From NCBI GenBank assembly GCA_036872755.1, contig JAVHNS010000007.1:1302001-1366000 (forward strand): a DNA stretch of 64,000 nucleotides, written 5' to 3'. This document shows, piece after piece, positions 45,801 to 56,896 of this stretch; the first letter of the stretch is position 1; each line of letters starts with the position of its first letter. This DNA is from Orbilia blumenaviensis (lineage: Eukaryota; Ascomycota; Orbiliomycetes; Orbiliales; Orbiliaceae). The position numbers and the translations under genes are program-made. Under the pieces are notes generated by a model. It worked only from the letters and a program-made list of their open reading frames with translations, ran no database searches and was not told where the DNA came from.

Positions 45801-48800
45801 ATGGCAGACCATGGGCATGCGGAGAATGTTACATTCAGACAGTGCGCCCATCTTGCGACACCGGACCATGTCACCGCAGACTTTTGCTTGATACCTGTGC
45901 GTCCAAGTCCACCCTCCCATGACTTCCCCGCAAAGAAAAGCCGCAGCACTGCGCTGCACTTGGTACTTGCATCTTAGCTTCGACCATGAGGGCGTGCGCA
46001 TGTGCATTCGCATTCGAATATTCTTCACGGTTGCCCCCAAACCGGCGAACGTGCACAGACCACTTCCCCTTAAGGCCTTTCCCAACGTCAACACAATTTC
46101 AGTGAACCAATTAACCCTCGCGCATGCTCGGAGGAACTACCCTGTCTTTGCAGCCAAGATGACCATCTGACCTCATAATACACTGTCAATCAGCTATGGT
46201 CAATTAAAAGTTACTTTTGTTGACGTTGTGCCTTAACTATCGTATGTATGAGTGTATGCAATGCAATAAATGGCTAACCTATAGTTTAACTTGTTATGTC
46301 CATTAGATGGGGACTCCAACTGCCTCCGTATCGCAGCACATCGCCAATATTCAGAAATTCCTCGCAACGAGCGGGATCAAGTATTCCATGCACTCGGCAG
46401 GAACTACACTCGAAGGCTCATGGGACGAAGGTGTGTAGCTAAACCTCTTCCACAATAGTTTGCTTCCGCTACTTCCCGTGCCTATGTATTCTGCCTTTTT
46501 TCAAAAAGAGAATTCGTTCCGCTTCGTCAGCTTGACTACGTCAACGATCCTCCATTCATCTTGGGGAAATTCTCCGAGATTCGAATAAAACCGTAGACCT
46601 GGGTGTCTTGGTTTGAAACCTGCAATCTTGGCTTTACCCAGTTCACAAAAATTTGCAGTATTACCAGGGACGACTGTTAAGGTCTTGCGTTTTGCTTTAA
46701 CATATTCGTCCTGGTCATCAATCCATGGCCTATCATCCTTCCCATGCATCCGTGCCTCATCCCGAATTTTGCATGCCAAACTGAACTTGATGGGTCTATT
46801 ATCAAGCCGATCTATCCAGGTCCAACTACCAAGATATGTTTTTGCTCTAACAGCAAAAATTGACCGGGTCTATTCTCTTTTACCGGGTTTTTGGCCTTTT
46901 TAACCGTGGTCCGGTGGTCTGACATCCCAAGGATTCTTGACCACCTCGAGATCTCAACTCAAGACCTTGGTGATCGCATCTACCCTTTCCCTATTCGGTA
47001 GACATGCATATCCTGTCGATGCATGAAGCTAACAAACATTTATTCTCCGTGGTTATCTCTGCTAACATACCCCCCATGTAGTTACCAAGGTTATCGGACA
47101 GGCACATACCTTACTGCATAACCAGGGCGTTGTTCGAATGTGAGTGTAGCATGCTCCTTCCAAATCTGTGTTACTTCAGATAGGTCCCCTCCGCTTTTCT
47201 GGGATACTCCAGGTTAGGGTCTGCCCTGGAATCTACCTGCATACCCAGATATGCCTACCTGATTATCAGGAACATCGACGAAAACGGGTTTTTCTCGACA
47301 TGGTCCTGAGCTATTACCTCAATTACACCCAATTTTGTGGGATTACGGATTAATTGTATTCATGGTAGTCCCTGAAGCCTCAGGCCTGTTGTCATAAAGT
47401 CGACGACACGAGAATACTTCTAGAACACCGAATCAAATATATCCCTCTAGCCCTTCATAAAAACCAAACTTTAAAGCCCGAAGACCCTGCTAACCCCTTC
47501 CCGTTTCGGCACAGACAAAGCGATATTCGCATTGGATCTAGGTACGTGAGATTTTTTTTTCTCAAGACTTCAAGAGGCTGTGCCACTTCTTGTCCCAAGC
47601 TTCGGCTTCGGCTTCAGAAACACATCAAGATACACTCAAGAAATTTTTTAATCTATTTTACCTCATCGATCTTCCCCGTGTCCGAATTCCGGATATCCGT
47701 TCTATTTTTGATAGAGCGGGCTCTCTGAACCTTCAATCTATCAATTTACCCCTCCCGCTCCTGCAGCCCGGATCCCTTCCGGCCTTCCGCGCGTTATGGA
47801 GTCCCTTGAGAAGCCTCTGGTATAAACTCATGATCGAGTTTTGCATCTCTGGCTTGCAGGCTTGGACTTGTAAGCCGATCATATCATGATCACAAGGCCC
47901 ATTTGGGTTTCTCAGGATATCCTATGTACACACAGTCGCAGTTGCTGCAGTTCGTAATCGATACGAATTAGCATGCATCAAACATAAACTATTTCGACAG
48001 GGTTATTCACATCATCCTGATATGATCTAGCGGGGCCAATATGATCCACGTTGCATACATACATACATTGAGATCATATCACGATATCAGGGACCCGCTG
48101 TGCCTCATCACTATCCAGAACTGGGTTGAATCCATTGCATTTTGATATCGGTGCTCGGGACATCTTTTCAACCGCGGCTGCAATACGATGATAATCATAC
48201 AATCTGATTCTCAACATATTTTGATGCCAATAATCAACCCCCCCAAACTGTCTCGTCTACTATATCTCCCCTTTCCTCCATTCCGCATGCACGGCAGCTC
48301 CCCCAGAAAGTGGGTTTCTAAAACATTTTACAAGACAACAAGAACAAGGTCCCCACTTTCGACCCACTTCAACCCCATAAAAATCCACTAAAACCCCCAA
48401 ATGTTAACGTTTCAGAAAACGGAGGGGTGAACGTTCCCGCGGAACGCAAAACTTGCATATCTACGACCCGCCTTTTGTTTCCAACCAATCACTCTCACCA
48501 AAAACACAACCTCCCCACCCAGAGCTCCAGAGTGTTTATGGATCCGCGCTGACAATTTTTATAACTTTTTTAAACAGAACGGATAAAGTCCAATCTATCG
48601 AGGATAAGGTACGCTATTTTTCTTTTTTGTTTTTTAATTTTTATTATTCGTTTCTTCTTGCCCAAAGCCCTACTCCGTATTACATGCCTTGGTTATGGTT
48701 TAGCGTTATGGATATCGACGATATAGCGTCCAAGCTTCGATCTTTTCCCCCTCTCGGTGTGACGTGCATATACGAGGCGCTCGGTGCAAAATTTGTCACT

Positions 48801-49325
48801 TCTTGCTCAAACTCTCTCCATCGAAAAAGCTTTGACACTTTTTTTTTCATAACTCCATGTAGGAGTAAACTTCTGTACCTGATCGTTCCTGCTTTTGTTC
48901 ATGGGTACATCCACATGGCCCACATACACACATTACATACACAATAACTATTGCATATTCACATGTCCTCATTCCCCACTTTGCCCCCCCCTCTCCCTCC
49001 CGCCCCATTCGCAGCTGCCCGACAAGAGCAAAAAAAAGATGAGCTGGTCAAGATCAATTGTGGAGCTGTGGCAAGGTCCCTTTCTAATAAGCTACTTACA
49101 TAGCCATATTACCTACTTCCTATCCATCCCAAACCCCATTTTTCACTTTTTAAACTTTTTTATATGCATGGGCCACGGGTAACTGTGACCAAAAAAACTG
49201 AGCCCCATCTTTTTTACATACTAACGCCTTGGCCCCCCCCCCTTTTTTTTTGTTTTCTTTAATAGGTCTCCGTAGTGGAGAAAATACTCCAAGACGACAC
49301 GGCAAAGCCTGCTACCGAGGAGTAG
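45801..49325 (+). CDS. ECM15: ECM15/UPF0045-type thiamine-binding protein with very long introns
   Basis: Six exons: 45801-45896, 46307-46430, 47082-47139, 47515-47541, 48578-48608, 49266-49325. All phases agree, giving 131 residues with a stop at the family's normal end. The product follows the UPF0045 (MTH1187/YkoF) pattern throughout: VTADFCLIPMGTPTASV, IQKFLATSGIKYSMHSAGT, TLEGSWDEVTKVIGQAH, TLLHNQGVVRIQSDIRIGSR, TDKVQSIEDKVSVVEKIL. The yeast homologue is Ecm15; bacterial relatives bind thiamine. It is small and cytosolic. About 89% of the locus is intron (410, 651, 375, 1036 and 657 nt), against 50-150 nt for most introns in this window. Every junction has GT and AG ends. No single frame here exceeds about 40 codons, so the gene is easily missed. 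Confidence 0.9.
46501..46779 (-). CDS. Antisense ORF inside an ECM15 intron (uncertain)
   Basis: A 92-codon ATG-started frame, open for about 20 codons further upstream, lies wholly inside the second intron of the ECM15-type gene on the opposite strand. The residues are mixed and protein-like (KIRDEARMHGKDDRPW, GLRFYSNLGEFPQDEWRIVD), but I recognise no family. It could be a relic of an inserted gene or element that lengthened the intron. Confidence 0.25.
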   Translation of the reverse strand: MACKIRDEARMHGKDDRPWIDDQDEYVKAKRKTLTVVPGNTANFCELGKAKIAGFKPRHPGLRFYSNLGEFPQDEWRIVDVVKLTKRNEFSF

Positions 49326-49889
49326 TATTGGGGTAATAATAAAGTGGAGGACGACATCACGGGGACAATTTTTGCATATACGGCGGGTTTGATTCTAAGT
49401 GGAATCGAAAACATTGAATAAAAAGGGACCCACTTTCAACAAAACTGGGGAAATGTGGAGCGGTGTCTACGAAATCCTCCACTCTCTACGCTGTCTTATA
49501 ACGTTAATCCAACACTAGCTAGCTAAAGTAAAATGACTTTTGCTGGGGCGGTGATGGTGGAAAAAAATCATATCTCTTCTCTTCTTCTATCTTCTATCTT
49601 TTCTCTTCTCTTCTCTTCAACTCAACTTAACTGTTTTGTTCATTCGTAGGCATTTAGGATCACTTGCGGCGGTAAATGCATCTACTTCGTAAAGACAGCC
49701 ACTTTTATGGAGATATACACATGTACTACGGTAACAGACGAAATGGAAGAGAGAGAAAAAATAATATATCGACAAAATCCATAAAACGCCCACCATGAAA
49801 CTACTAACCTTCCTTCCTCGAGCATATCTCTATTATAGTCGTTCCGTCAGAATGTGCGTTTTTAGGGGAGTGGCTCGTATTCAACAGTT
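49326..49889. other. Intergenic region, convergent 3' ends
   Basis: 564 bp between the ECM15-type stop and the arginyl-tRNA synthetase stop. It contains a TTCTCTTC-rich stretch (49575-49620). No gene is seen. Confidence 0.55.
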
Positions 49890-52232
49890 TTACATCCTGA
49901 TCGCGCAGAGACGAGTTAGTCTGTGTAAATTCGCTACAAAAAACTCATCAAAGGCGAAGAAAAGAGATACTCACCTCTCAACTGGTGTCAATCCCAACAG
50001 CTTCATAGCATTGGACAACACCGTCCTGGCGCTCTCAAACAACGCCATCCTAGCCCTGGCAACAGCCTCCTCGCTGCCAACAACCTTCACAACCTCATAA
50101 CTCGAGCTGAGAATCTGGGTCATCTTGAACAGATAGTTGACGATGGTTGTTGGCTCGTTAGTCTTCAAGGTGTTGGAGATGACATCAGGGAATTGGGCTA
50201 ATGTCCTGAGCAGCATAATCGCTTGTGGCTCCGTGATGAGAGACAAGTCCGCGGTATGAATCAGTGGCATTGGAATATTCGCCTTCCTGAGGATAGAGCA
50301 CAACCTAGCATGTGCGTATTGTAGATATGGACCGGTATCACCTTCAAACGATGTCATTCGCTTGATGTCGAATGGATAGTTATTGATCCTCTTGCCGGTC
50401 ATATCCTGGATCATGATAGCGGATTTTCCGATGGTATCGGCAACCTCCTCAGGATTCTCGACCTGCTTGTATTTTTCCTCGTTCTTCTTCATGACCTCGT
50501 GCATTGCCTCACCGACTTCGTCGAGAATGCTGTCCAAGAAGACTACCTCGCCGGACCTAGTCTTCATTCCAGCGACCAGTCCGAAATTGATATGGACACA
50601 CTTTGAGACGAAGTCCTGACCCATCAACTTCAAGATTGTGAAAAGCTGCTGCAAGTGCAAGTCCTGCTGGCTGGAGACAACGTAGATCATTGTGTCGAAC
50701 TTATATGTCTCGTATCGCTCCATAGCAGCGCCGATATCCCTAGTCAAGTAAAGCGTGGTCCCGTCCTTCTTCTGGATGATAGCCTTTCCGAGTTTCTTGT
50801 ATCCGTGCTTTACAAAGTCGACAATCTTAGCGCCCTCTGAGTTTTCAGAGATTCCCTTCTCCTCCATGATCTGTGAAGCCTTCGCCATTGTGTCGGCACC
50901 GACCTGGGATTCTCCAGAGTAGATGTCGAACTTGATGTTTAACCTAGCATAGACCTTCTCGCATTTTACGATAGACAAGTCCCTGAACCTCTTCCACAGA
51001 GCGAGAGCATTAGGCTCGCTGTCTTCCATCTTCTTGAAGTAGGCCCTGGCCTTGTCGTTCATGCTTTCGCCTTCGAGGGTCTCTCCAGCCTTGATCTTTT
51101 CTTCCTCTGCCTTCGCTTTGTTATTTGCCTGAACATAGAGCTCAAACAGATGCTGGATGGGGTCTTCGTTGAGCTTTTCTTCGCTACCACCCTCTTCGTA
51201 TTCCACAGCCAGTAAACCAAACTGCTTTCCCCAGTCACCGAGGTAGTTCATCTTGATCACCTCCCAGCCACAGTATTCATACAAATTCGACAGGAAAGCT
51301 CCGATAATTGTGGATCGAAGATGACCAGCATGGAAAGGCTTGGCAATGTTGACGGATGAGAATTCGATGAGGGCCCTCTTTCCGGCACCGGTGTAGTTAG
51401 CACCATATTTGGTGGCTTTGGAGAGGATGCTTGGGATGGTAAGTCGGGCGAGAGTCTTAGGGTTGAAGAAGAATTTGATGAACTGATTGTCGGCCTCTGG
51501 CGGAAGAATGTATTGATTCTCTGGGAACTGTATATCAATATAATAGTTAGTAAATGCCTATCTACACCTTCTCCACTTCCTCCAGGTTATCAGGAAACCG
51601 ACCTTAGCAACCCAATCAGCTGCCAAACCCTTTGGATCACCCTTAACCCTCAACCTAGGGACGGCCATGATAAGATCGCCCTTCTCCATCTGCTGTGTCC
51701 ATTCCAAAGCTGGATACACTATATCCCTGCTAACACCAGTAATCTTATGCATCTCCTCAGCGATATAAGATCGGAAGATGTCGATTGGGTTTGTAGTAAC
51801 GCTCGCCGCCTCATAGGCGGGTAGCGGATCTGTGATACCCAGTTCGTTGAGCATGGCCTGAACGTCTTCGACCGAGCCTATTGAAGGGGCCATTGTGGCT
51901 GCCATCGTGGAAAAATGGTGAGGTTTACTGTCTATGCTATGGGTCAGATGACTATTAGCTGTGGCGGCCGTGGGAATAGCTTTGGTGATGGTATCTGATA
52001 GCAGTAGTGATTGTGGCCGTGGTTGTGAATGTAGTCCTGGTGTTGGTGGGGTGAAGTGTGGTAGTTTGTGCGATAGATGGCGGGGTGTGTTGGAGGGGGA
52101 CTGGCGCAGAGTCTTAAATGCCGTAGTGTGACTCAAGAGCGCTCCAGATCTGAACGCTCCAATACTCCGATGCTGGAGACCACGGTGAGTAAGGCTGAGC
52201 AGTCGATTCGAAAGTAATATCTGCACAGTCAT
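49890..52232 (-). CDS. RRS1: Arginyl-tRNA synthetase, probably dual cytosolic/mitochondrial
   Basis: It charges tRNA-Arg. Exons 52232-51603, 51527-49975 and 49896-49890 give 729 residues. The class I HIGH motif is HAGH (about 276-279, in AKPFHAGHLRST). MNYLGDWGKQFG, YLTRDIGAAMERY, VSSQQDLHLQQLF and FEGDTGPYLQYAHARLCSI are ArgRS signatures; no canonical KMSKS is expected in this family. The first about 109 residues are basic, Ser/Thr-rich and Leu-rich (MTVQILLSNRLLSLTHRG), like a mitochondrial presequence. An internal ATG at 51905 (MAATMAPSIGS) fits the cytosolic enzyme start. The last coding exon is only GATGTAA: it completes Arg and adds Met-stop, giving the universal VERM end. Without it the frame reads PVER-stop into the intron. 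Confidence 0.95.
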
Positions 52233-53371
52233 GTACCTAGCCGTAAGAATATTGGCGTTGAGCTGGATACTGGTGGCACTGAAAATTTTCTATGTTCGTA
52301 TAATTAAGGTAGCAATGCAATGCGCAACAAATATGCCTGCTAGGTTCAGAAATTTTTTCTTCGTTCAAAAAAACGGAGCGGGTTGTGCTCGAGAGTTACA
52401 TGCGATGCAATGCAGGCATTTAAATTTGGAGCTGGAGGTCGACTCCACCATACCGAGGTAAACTGAAGCATTTTGATATTCGCCCTTGACTTTTTTTTTA
52501 TTGGGTATAATTGGTTAATCTTGTACTTTCTTACACTGCGATGGAAACCTGAAGTTTTGTTTTGAACATTATCAATTTTCTTCCGCAATTGACAAGGTAT
52601 TCATTGGGAATTCGACATTCGCGAATTCGAATGCCCTAGGGAAATGGGCAGGATTAATACAGAACGATATCGATCCGGTAGCTTAGTAAGCAGTATTGCT
52701 ATAGTATACTTACTTAAATAGTAGCAATTGGCCATAGTACGCGTATGATGGATAGGTATGGACTGTACTATAAGTACCTAATAAGGATATATACCCAAGT
52801 AGTAAGGTAGTGCTGCATGGGTTAAGAGTCTCGTAGTTTAAGAAGTAGCTTAATTAACTGGTAATGTATATAGGCCTATATGTATCGCGATGCTTTGGAT
52901 AGTAAGTACTTTATAGCTAAGCTCAACAGTGCATTTTACCAATTACATCTTTACATATCGTTTACGTACGCGTATTGCATGTACATATAGCAAATGGTAC
53001 TGTATATAAATCTACTAACCTAATCAAAGAAGTTACCAAATACACTGTAGGGGAAATGCTGAATTCGGTGGAACGTTTCCATGCATATGGTTCAAGTCTA
53101 TATCATAGTTAGCCAGCCCCCGCGTGGCCAACATATGTAAAGGAACTATAGCTCCTCAAGTCAGCTTGAGAACCCCCAAAGCTTACCAATAACCAGCATA
53201 GATTATACCAATAAACCTATGCCCAGGCCTTAGTAGTCAATAATATGTCGAATACACACACGTTTTATACATTCTATTAATGTGAAGGTGACTAACACAC
53301 TTATGTAACCGATGGGAAAATATTACTCGCTACCCCAAGAAATTAACTTGTCCTAAAGTCTGTGTAAATGG

Positions 53372-53412
<41 letters not shown>

Positions 53413-53553
53413 AATAGAGGGCGTATGCTCTTAAGCTATCTGTAGTTTTATTCTACGACGTCTTTCTCGACTATCACGCTTACGCGCATATGATTGTAAG
53501 CTACCCCCGGATCATATATCCACCTTCAACGCGGGACCAAACCGCCACAAATA
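52233..53553. other. AT-rich intergenic region
   Basis: About 1.3 kb, notably rich in TA steps and TAGTAA/TACTTA words between 52680 and 53000. It ends with a 34-A run (53378-53411). No gene is found. The TA bias could reflect repeat-induced mutation of an old element, but I cannot identify one. Confidence 0.5.
53378..53411. repeat. Poly-A run of 34 bases
   Basis: The longest homopolymer in the window. It could be a retroposed tail, but no adjacent element or target-site duplication is visible. Confidence 0.9.
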
Positions 53554-54321
53554 CTATGGGGCTGATTTAAACCGTAGGGCGGCAAGCTCTCGGCCTAATG
53601 CCATTGCGATATCACGAAAGCACTCTCCGTCAGGATCGGGTAGGTGCCTCATCGCGTACAAAAACTCTGACATAGCACGGTTTTCAACCCCACCTCTGGT
53701 CATTGCTGAGGCCAACCTCTCCAACGAACCACCAGCCATAGTGCCATTGGCTTTATATACTTCATTTAACATAGTAACAATATTCTTAAAGTCTTCCGGG
53801 TAAGGATACTCGTCATGGAATCCTAGATCTTTTAAAGCATCTTCCACGAATTTGCCGTATTCCTCTCCAGCACCCTTTATTTGTAGAAAATCGAAGGCTT
53901 GTAGAACTTCCACTAGTTTTTTAGTGGGTTCTTTGGCGAATGCTCGACGTATATCTGGAGGGAGGGGGGATTTCAGGGGCACTCTGTAAAGCCAATTCAA
54001 GACAATATAGACGATTTCTGGTTCGATTTCTGGTAGTGTGAATCGTTTTTCAATAAATTCTTTACACTCGCTCCGAAACGCGGCTTTGAAGAACTCTGAT
54101 TGCGACGCTAGTACGTATTCGTGGGCCTGAATCTCGTCGTCACCAACAACTATTGTGGCATCCGGATCGCCATAGGCATATAGAGGGGATCTGGCGGGGT
54201 TAGTTTTGTGTGAAGGTAGATAAAAACAAACGGCTCTGAATGCCTGGGCGAGGGAAAAGCGGGGGTCTCTGATGACCTACTCTTTGAATCTCAGGTCTTT
54301 GATACTTCGCTTTGGCCCCAT
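53554..54321 (-). CDS. BTB/POZ domain protein (copy 1)
   Basis: Exons 54321-54281 and 54190-53554 join in phase 2 to 225 residues. The BTB fold spans about residues 18-115: YGDPDATIVVGDDEIQAHEY, VLASQSEFFKAAFRS, FTLPEIEPEIVYIVLNWLYR, then VLQAFDFLQIKG. BTB proteins dimerise and often act as Cul3 adaptors; fungal stand-alone members are numerous and mostly unstudied. After the BTB comes a helical region of about 100 residues. The short first exon (MGPKRSIKDLRFKE) is inferred from phase and a GTAGGT donor. It is a tandem paralogue of the gene at 55141-55939, with the same strand, intron phase and layout. Confidence 0.8.
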
Positions 54322-55140
54322 GTTTGATGCTTCGGAATGGACCCCCTCTTGTTTGTATAGTATAAGAGGGTCTCTACTTCTAGAGTTGGCCTTTGTAATA
54401 TTTCAAAAATGGGGAAATTTGAGTTACTGAACTAGCTCAGCTCAGCTCAGCCCAGCTCGAGCTCAGGACTCGGGCTCATGCATCATGATCAGTGTCTATA
54501 TATATGTTCGAGCTAGCCAAACCACCACACCCAACACTTTATTAGTGACTGTGCCGTAATACTTCCTGCTATCAGGGTCGGATGTTGCAGCCAGCTACAG
54601 CGAGCATATGCATAGTTTTATAAATTTTATCAGTTGAGTATCAATATCAAGGCTATATCGTTCGCGTACCCAAGCCTTCGACACAAATGTGGCTGGTTAA
54701 TATGAGACCACGTGAGCTTCTAAGATTTATAGAATTACAATATAGCATGCTGATGCATGGCGAAACAGTCGCACCGGTACGCCACTGGCGCATCAAATAC
54801 GGGACTGACAGACCGATATATCCAAACTGGAATTTATTACTCACGGGCTAGGGTCGCCACGAGGAAGGCAAATTATCAGAGGTCGAATTTTAAATTAGGA
54901 AGCTTAAAATAAAAGTAACCCTTCGTACATAAACATGAGGTGGTATCAATAAACAACCGGTGAAATCGAAAACTGTATAATTACTTAATACTAGAATAAT
55001 AACACGATAGAAACTAGTTATTAACTAAGCCTCCTAGAGCTATACATTATGGCGTCACGTAAGCTTTGAGGGCAAGAATCATGAGCAGCCGTTTCTATGG
55101 CGGGTACCAAGAGCATTAGCGCATGGCACACAAAATACAC
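54322..55140. other. Intergenic region between the two BTB genes
   Basis: 819 bp containing an AGCTC-rich imperfect repeat near 54432-54470 and AT-rich sequence. No gene is seen; frames here are short. Confidence 0.5.
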
Positions 55141-55939
55141 TTATAAATCTTTGTAGAGGGGTAGGTGCCTACGGGCGCTACGCTTATGAAGAATCGGTAC
55201 CAGGGCAAGTGAGATAGCCTGAAAACACCTCCCATTAGGGTCCTCTGTATTCGTTAGAGCGGTAGTAAGATTCTCCACGCCATTAGGAGAGTTTGTAACC
55301 CATCGAACGAAATTTCCCAAGGAAACTATGTCTATAGATCCTCCAGATCTGTAAACCTCGTTCATGATAGAAACCATGTTCGAGATCCCATCCAATGTGT
55401 ACGGAGGGCGATACGTTTGTAAGCGTTTCTCGACAAATCCGCAAAAATCTCCACAGCCGCTCTTTATTTGTAGAAAGTCGAACGCTTGTACAATGTCCTT
55501 GAATTTCTGTGTCGAAGAGTCTGAAAGCGGATCGCCTTCTATGGGATCCTTGATTGGTGCTCTGTATAGCCAATTTAATACTACCACCAGAGTGTCCGAG
55601 GCAATATCGGGTAGGTTAATGCGCCTTTCCTTGGACTCCTTTAATTTGGAACGGAATAAGGCTTTGAAGAAATCCGATTGTGAGGCGAGAACAAATTCAT
55701 GTACTTTGAATTCTTTCCCAGCTACCAAGGTGACATCTGACTTGCAATATTGGTACATCAGGGTCCTAATAAGGTTAGTTTCTATGCAGCCTATAGCTAT
55801 CGAACTGAGTTTCGCAAGTGTCTGCGTCGCGATACCGAGCTACGCAACTTTGCCGACAGTCTATGGGCCAATTGGGGGATCAAATTTCTTACAGCATGAA
55901 AGCGTGCTCCGCAATATCACCACTTCCTTTACTAGTCAT
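55141..55939 (-). CDS. BTB/POZ domain protein (copy 2)
   Basis: Exons 55939-55893 and 55765-55141 give 223 residues. The BTB core is YQYCKSDVTLVAGKEFKVHE, FVLASQSDFFKALFRSKLKE, INLPDIASDTLVVVLNWLYR, VQAFDFLQIKSGCGDF. The short first exon (MTSKGSGDIAEHAFML) is inferred from the first suitable ATG, a GTAAGA donor and phase. It shares VLASQS(D/E)FFKA, VLNWLYR(A/V)P and QAFDFLQIK with copy 1, pointing to tandem duplication. The tail again ends with a DPNGRCFQAISLAL segment matching DPDGECFRDIAMAL in copy 1. Confidence 0.8.
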
Positions 55940-56896
55940 TATCCCTTTGTTGATATATTTGAGACTTGTAGAAGATGGAAATAGCCACTCTGATTTGTAT
56001 GGTGGTATATCTGTAGCTGCGGGAGAATTGTATAATCAGGAGTCTAGAGGTGATGGAGGCTGCTGTTGAAGTTTAGGACCCTAAGCTCAATTTATAGATG
56101 GAGTTGGGGAGTGCCTGAAGTTTGAGGGTTGGAAAAGTTGCCTGATATCTCTGCGGCCCCCGGGGCACAGACTAACAAAGGACCAATCGAATTAATCAAG
56201 ACGTTTTCAGTATTTAATATTAATGAATCAATGGTTTGATTCACATGCGCGCTAATACAATGATTGTAACATAGACGTCACTCAATGTTATTGTAGCGCG
56301 GAGATTCTTCACTAACGACACATCTCACCGAAAATTATCCTTTTGGAGATTTTCTACTGATAGCTATCAAGTACAGCTCGCTATATATATTACTTAATTA
56401 TATGACATATGTATCGGTCGGCGTTACGTATGCACGTATGCATGTAGCATTTTAGTATAAAATCTACGATAGAAAGGGAATTCCTACAGTTTCGTAATGA
56501 CCTGGCTGAAACAAATACAACAATCCCAACACTTTGACACTATGAAGAGTCCGTGTGGAAACGAGCCTTACAGTCCTGATAGCATTACGAGAGGCTGTAT
56601 ACTGTAGCTATTCAGCAAGGCTAGGGGGTTTAGGTCTCATTTCTAGACTCTAGGCCAGCTCCATATTATAGGATCATTGAATATCATAAAAATCATGCTA
56701 TTAGTTCATTTTAATTATTAAGAGATGGACATCAAACGTCATATACATTTTGTGCAGATATGCATCCATCCCAATAGGGTTGAGTTAGAGGATAATTAAA
56801 AGATTTTGCAGTCCTGCTTATTTCAACAGTGAATGATAAATGCTACCACTGTTCTCATCTTAACGAAGCTGTCATGGGCGCATAACTGAAGATCAT
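55940..56896. other. Intergenic region
   Basis: About 960 bp with the BTB copy 2 promoter on the left. AT-rich, with TATATATATTACTTAATTATATG near 56382-56404. No gene is visible. Confidence 0.5.

Noticed and set aside
52600..53411. Retrotransposon or RIP-mutated element suggested by TA-rich DNA and a 34-A run
   Set aside because: No terminal repeats, target-site duplication or reverse-transcriptase/transposase motifs are visible. RIP would need dinucleotide index calculation.
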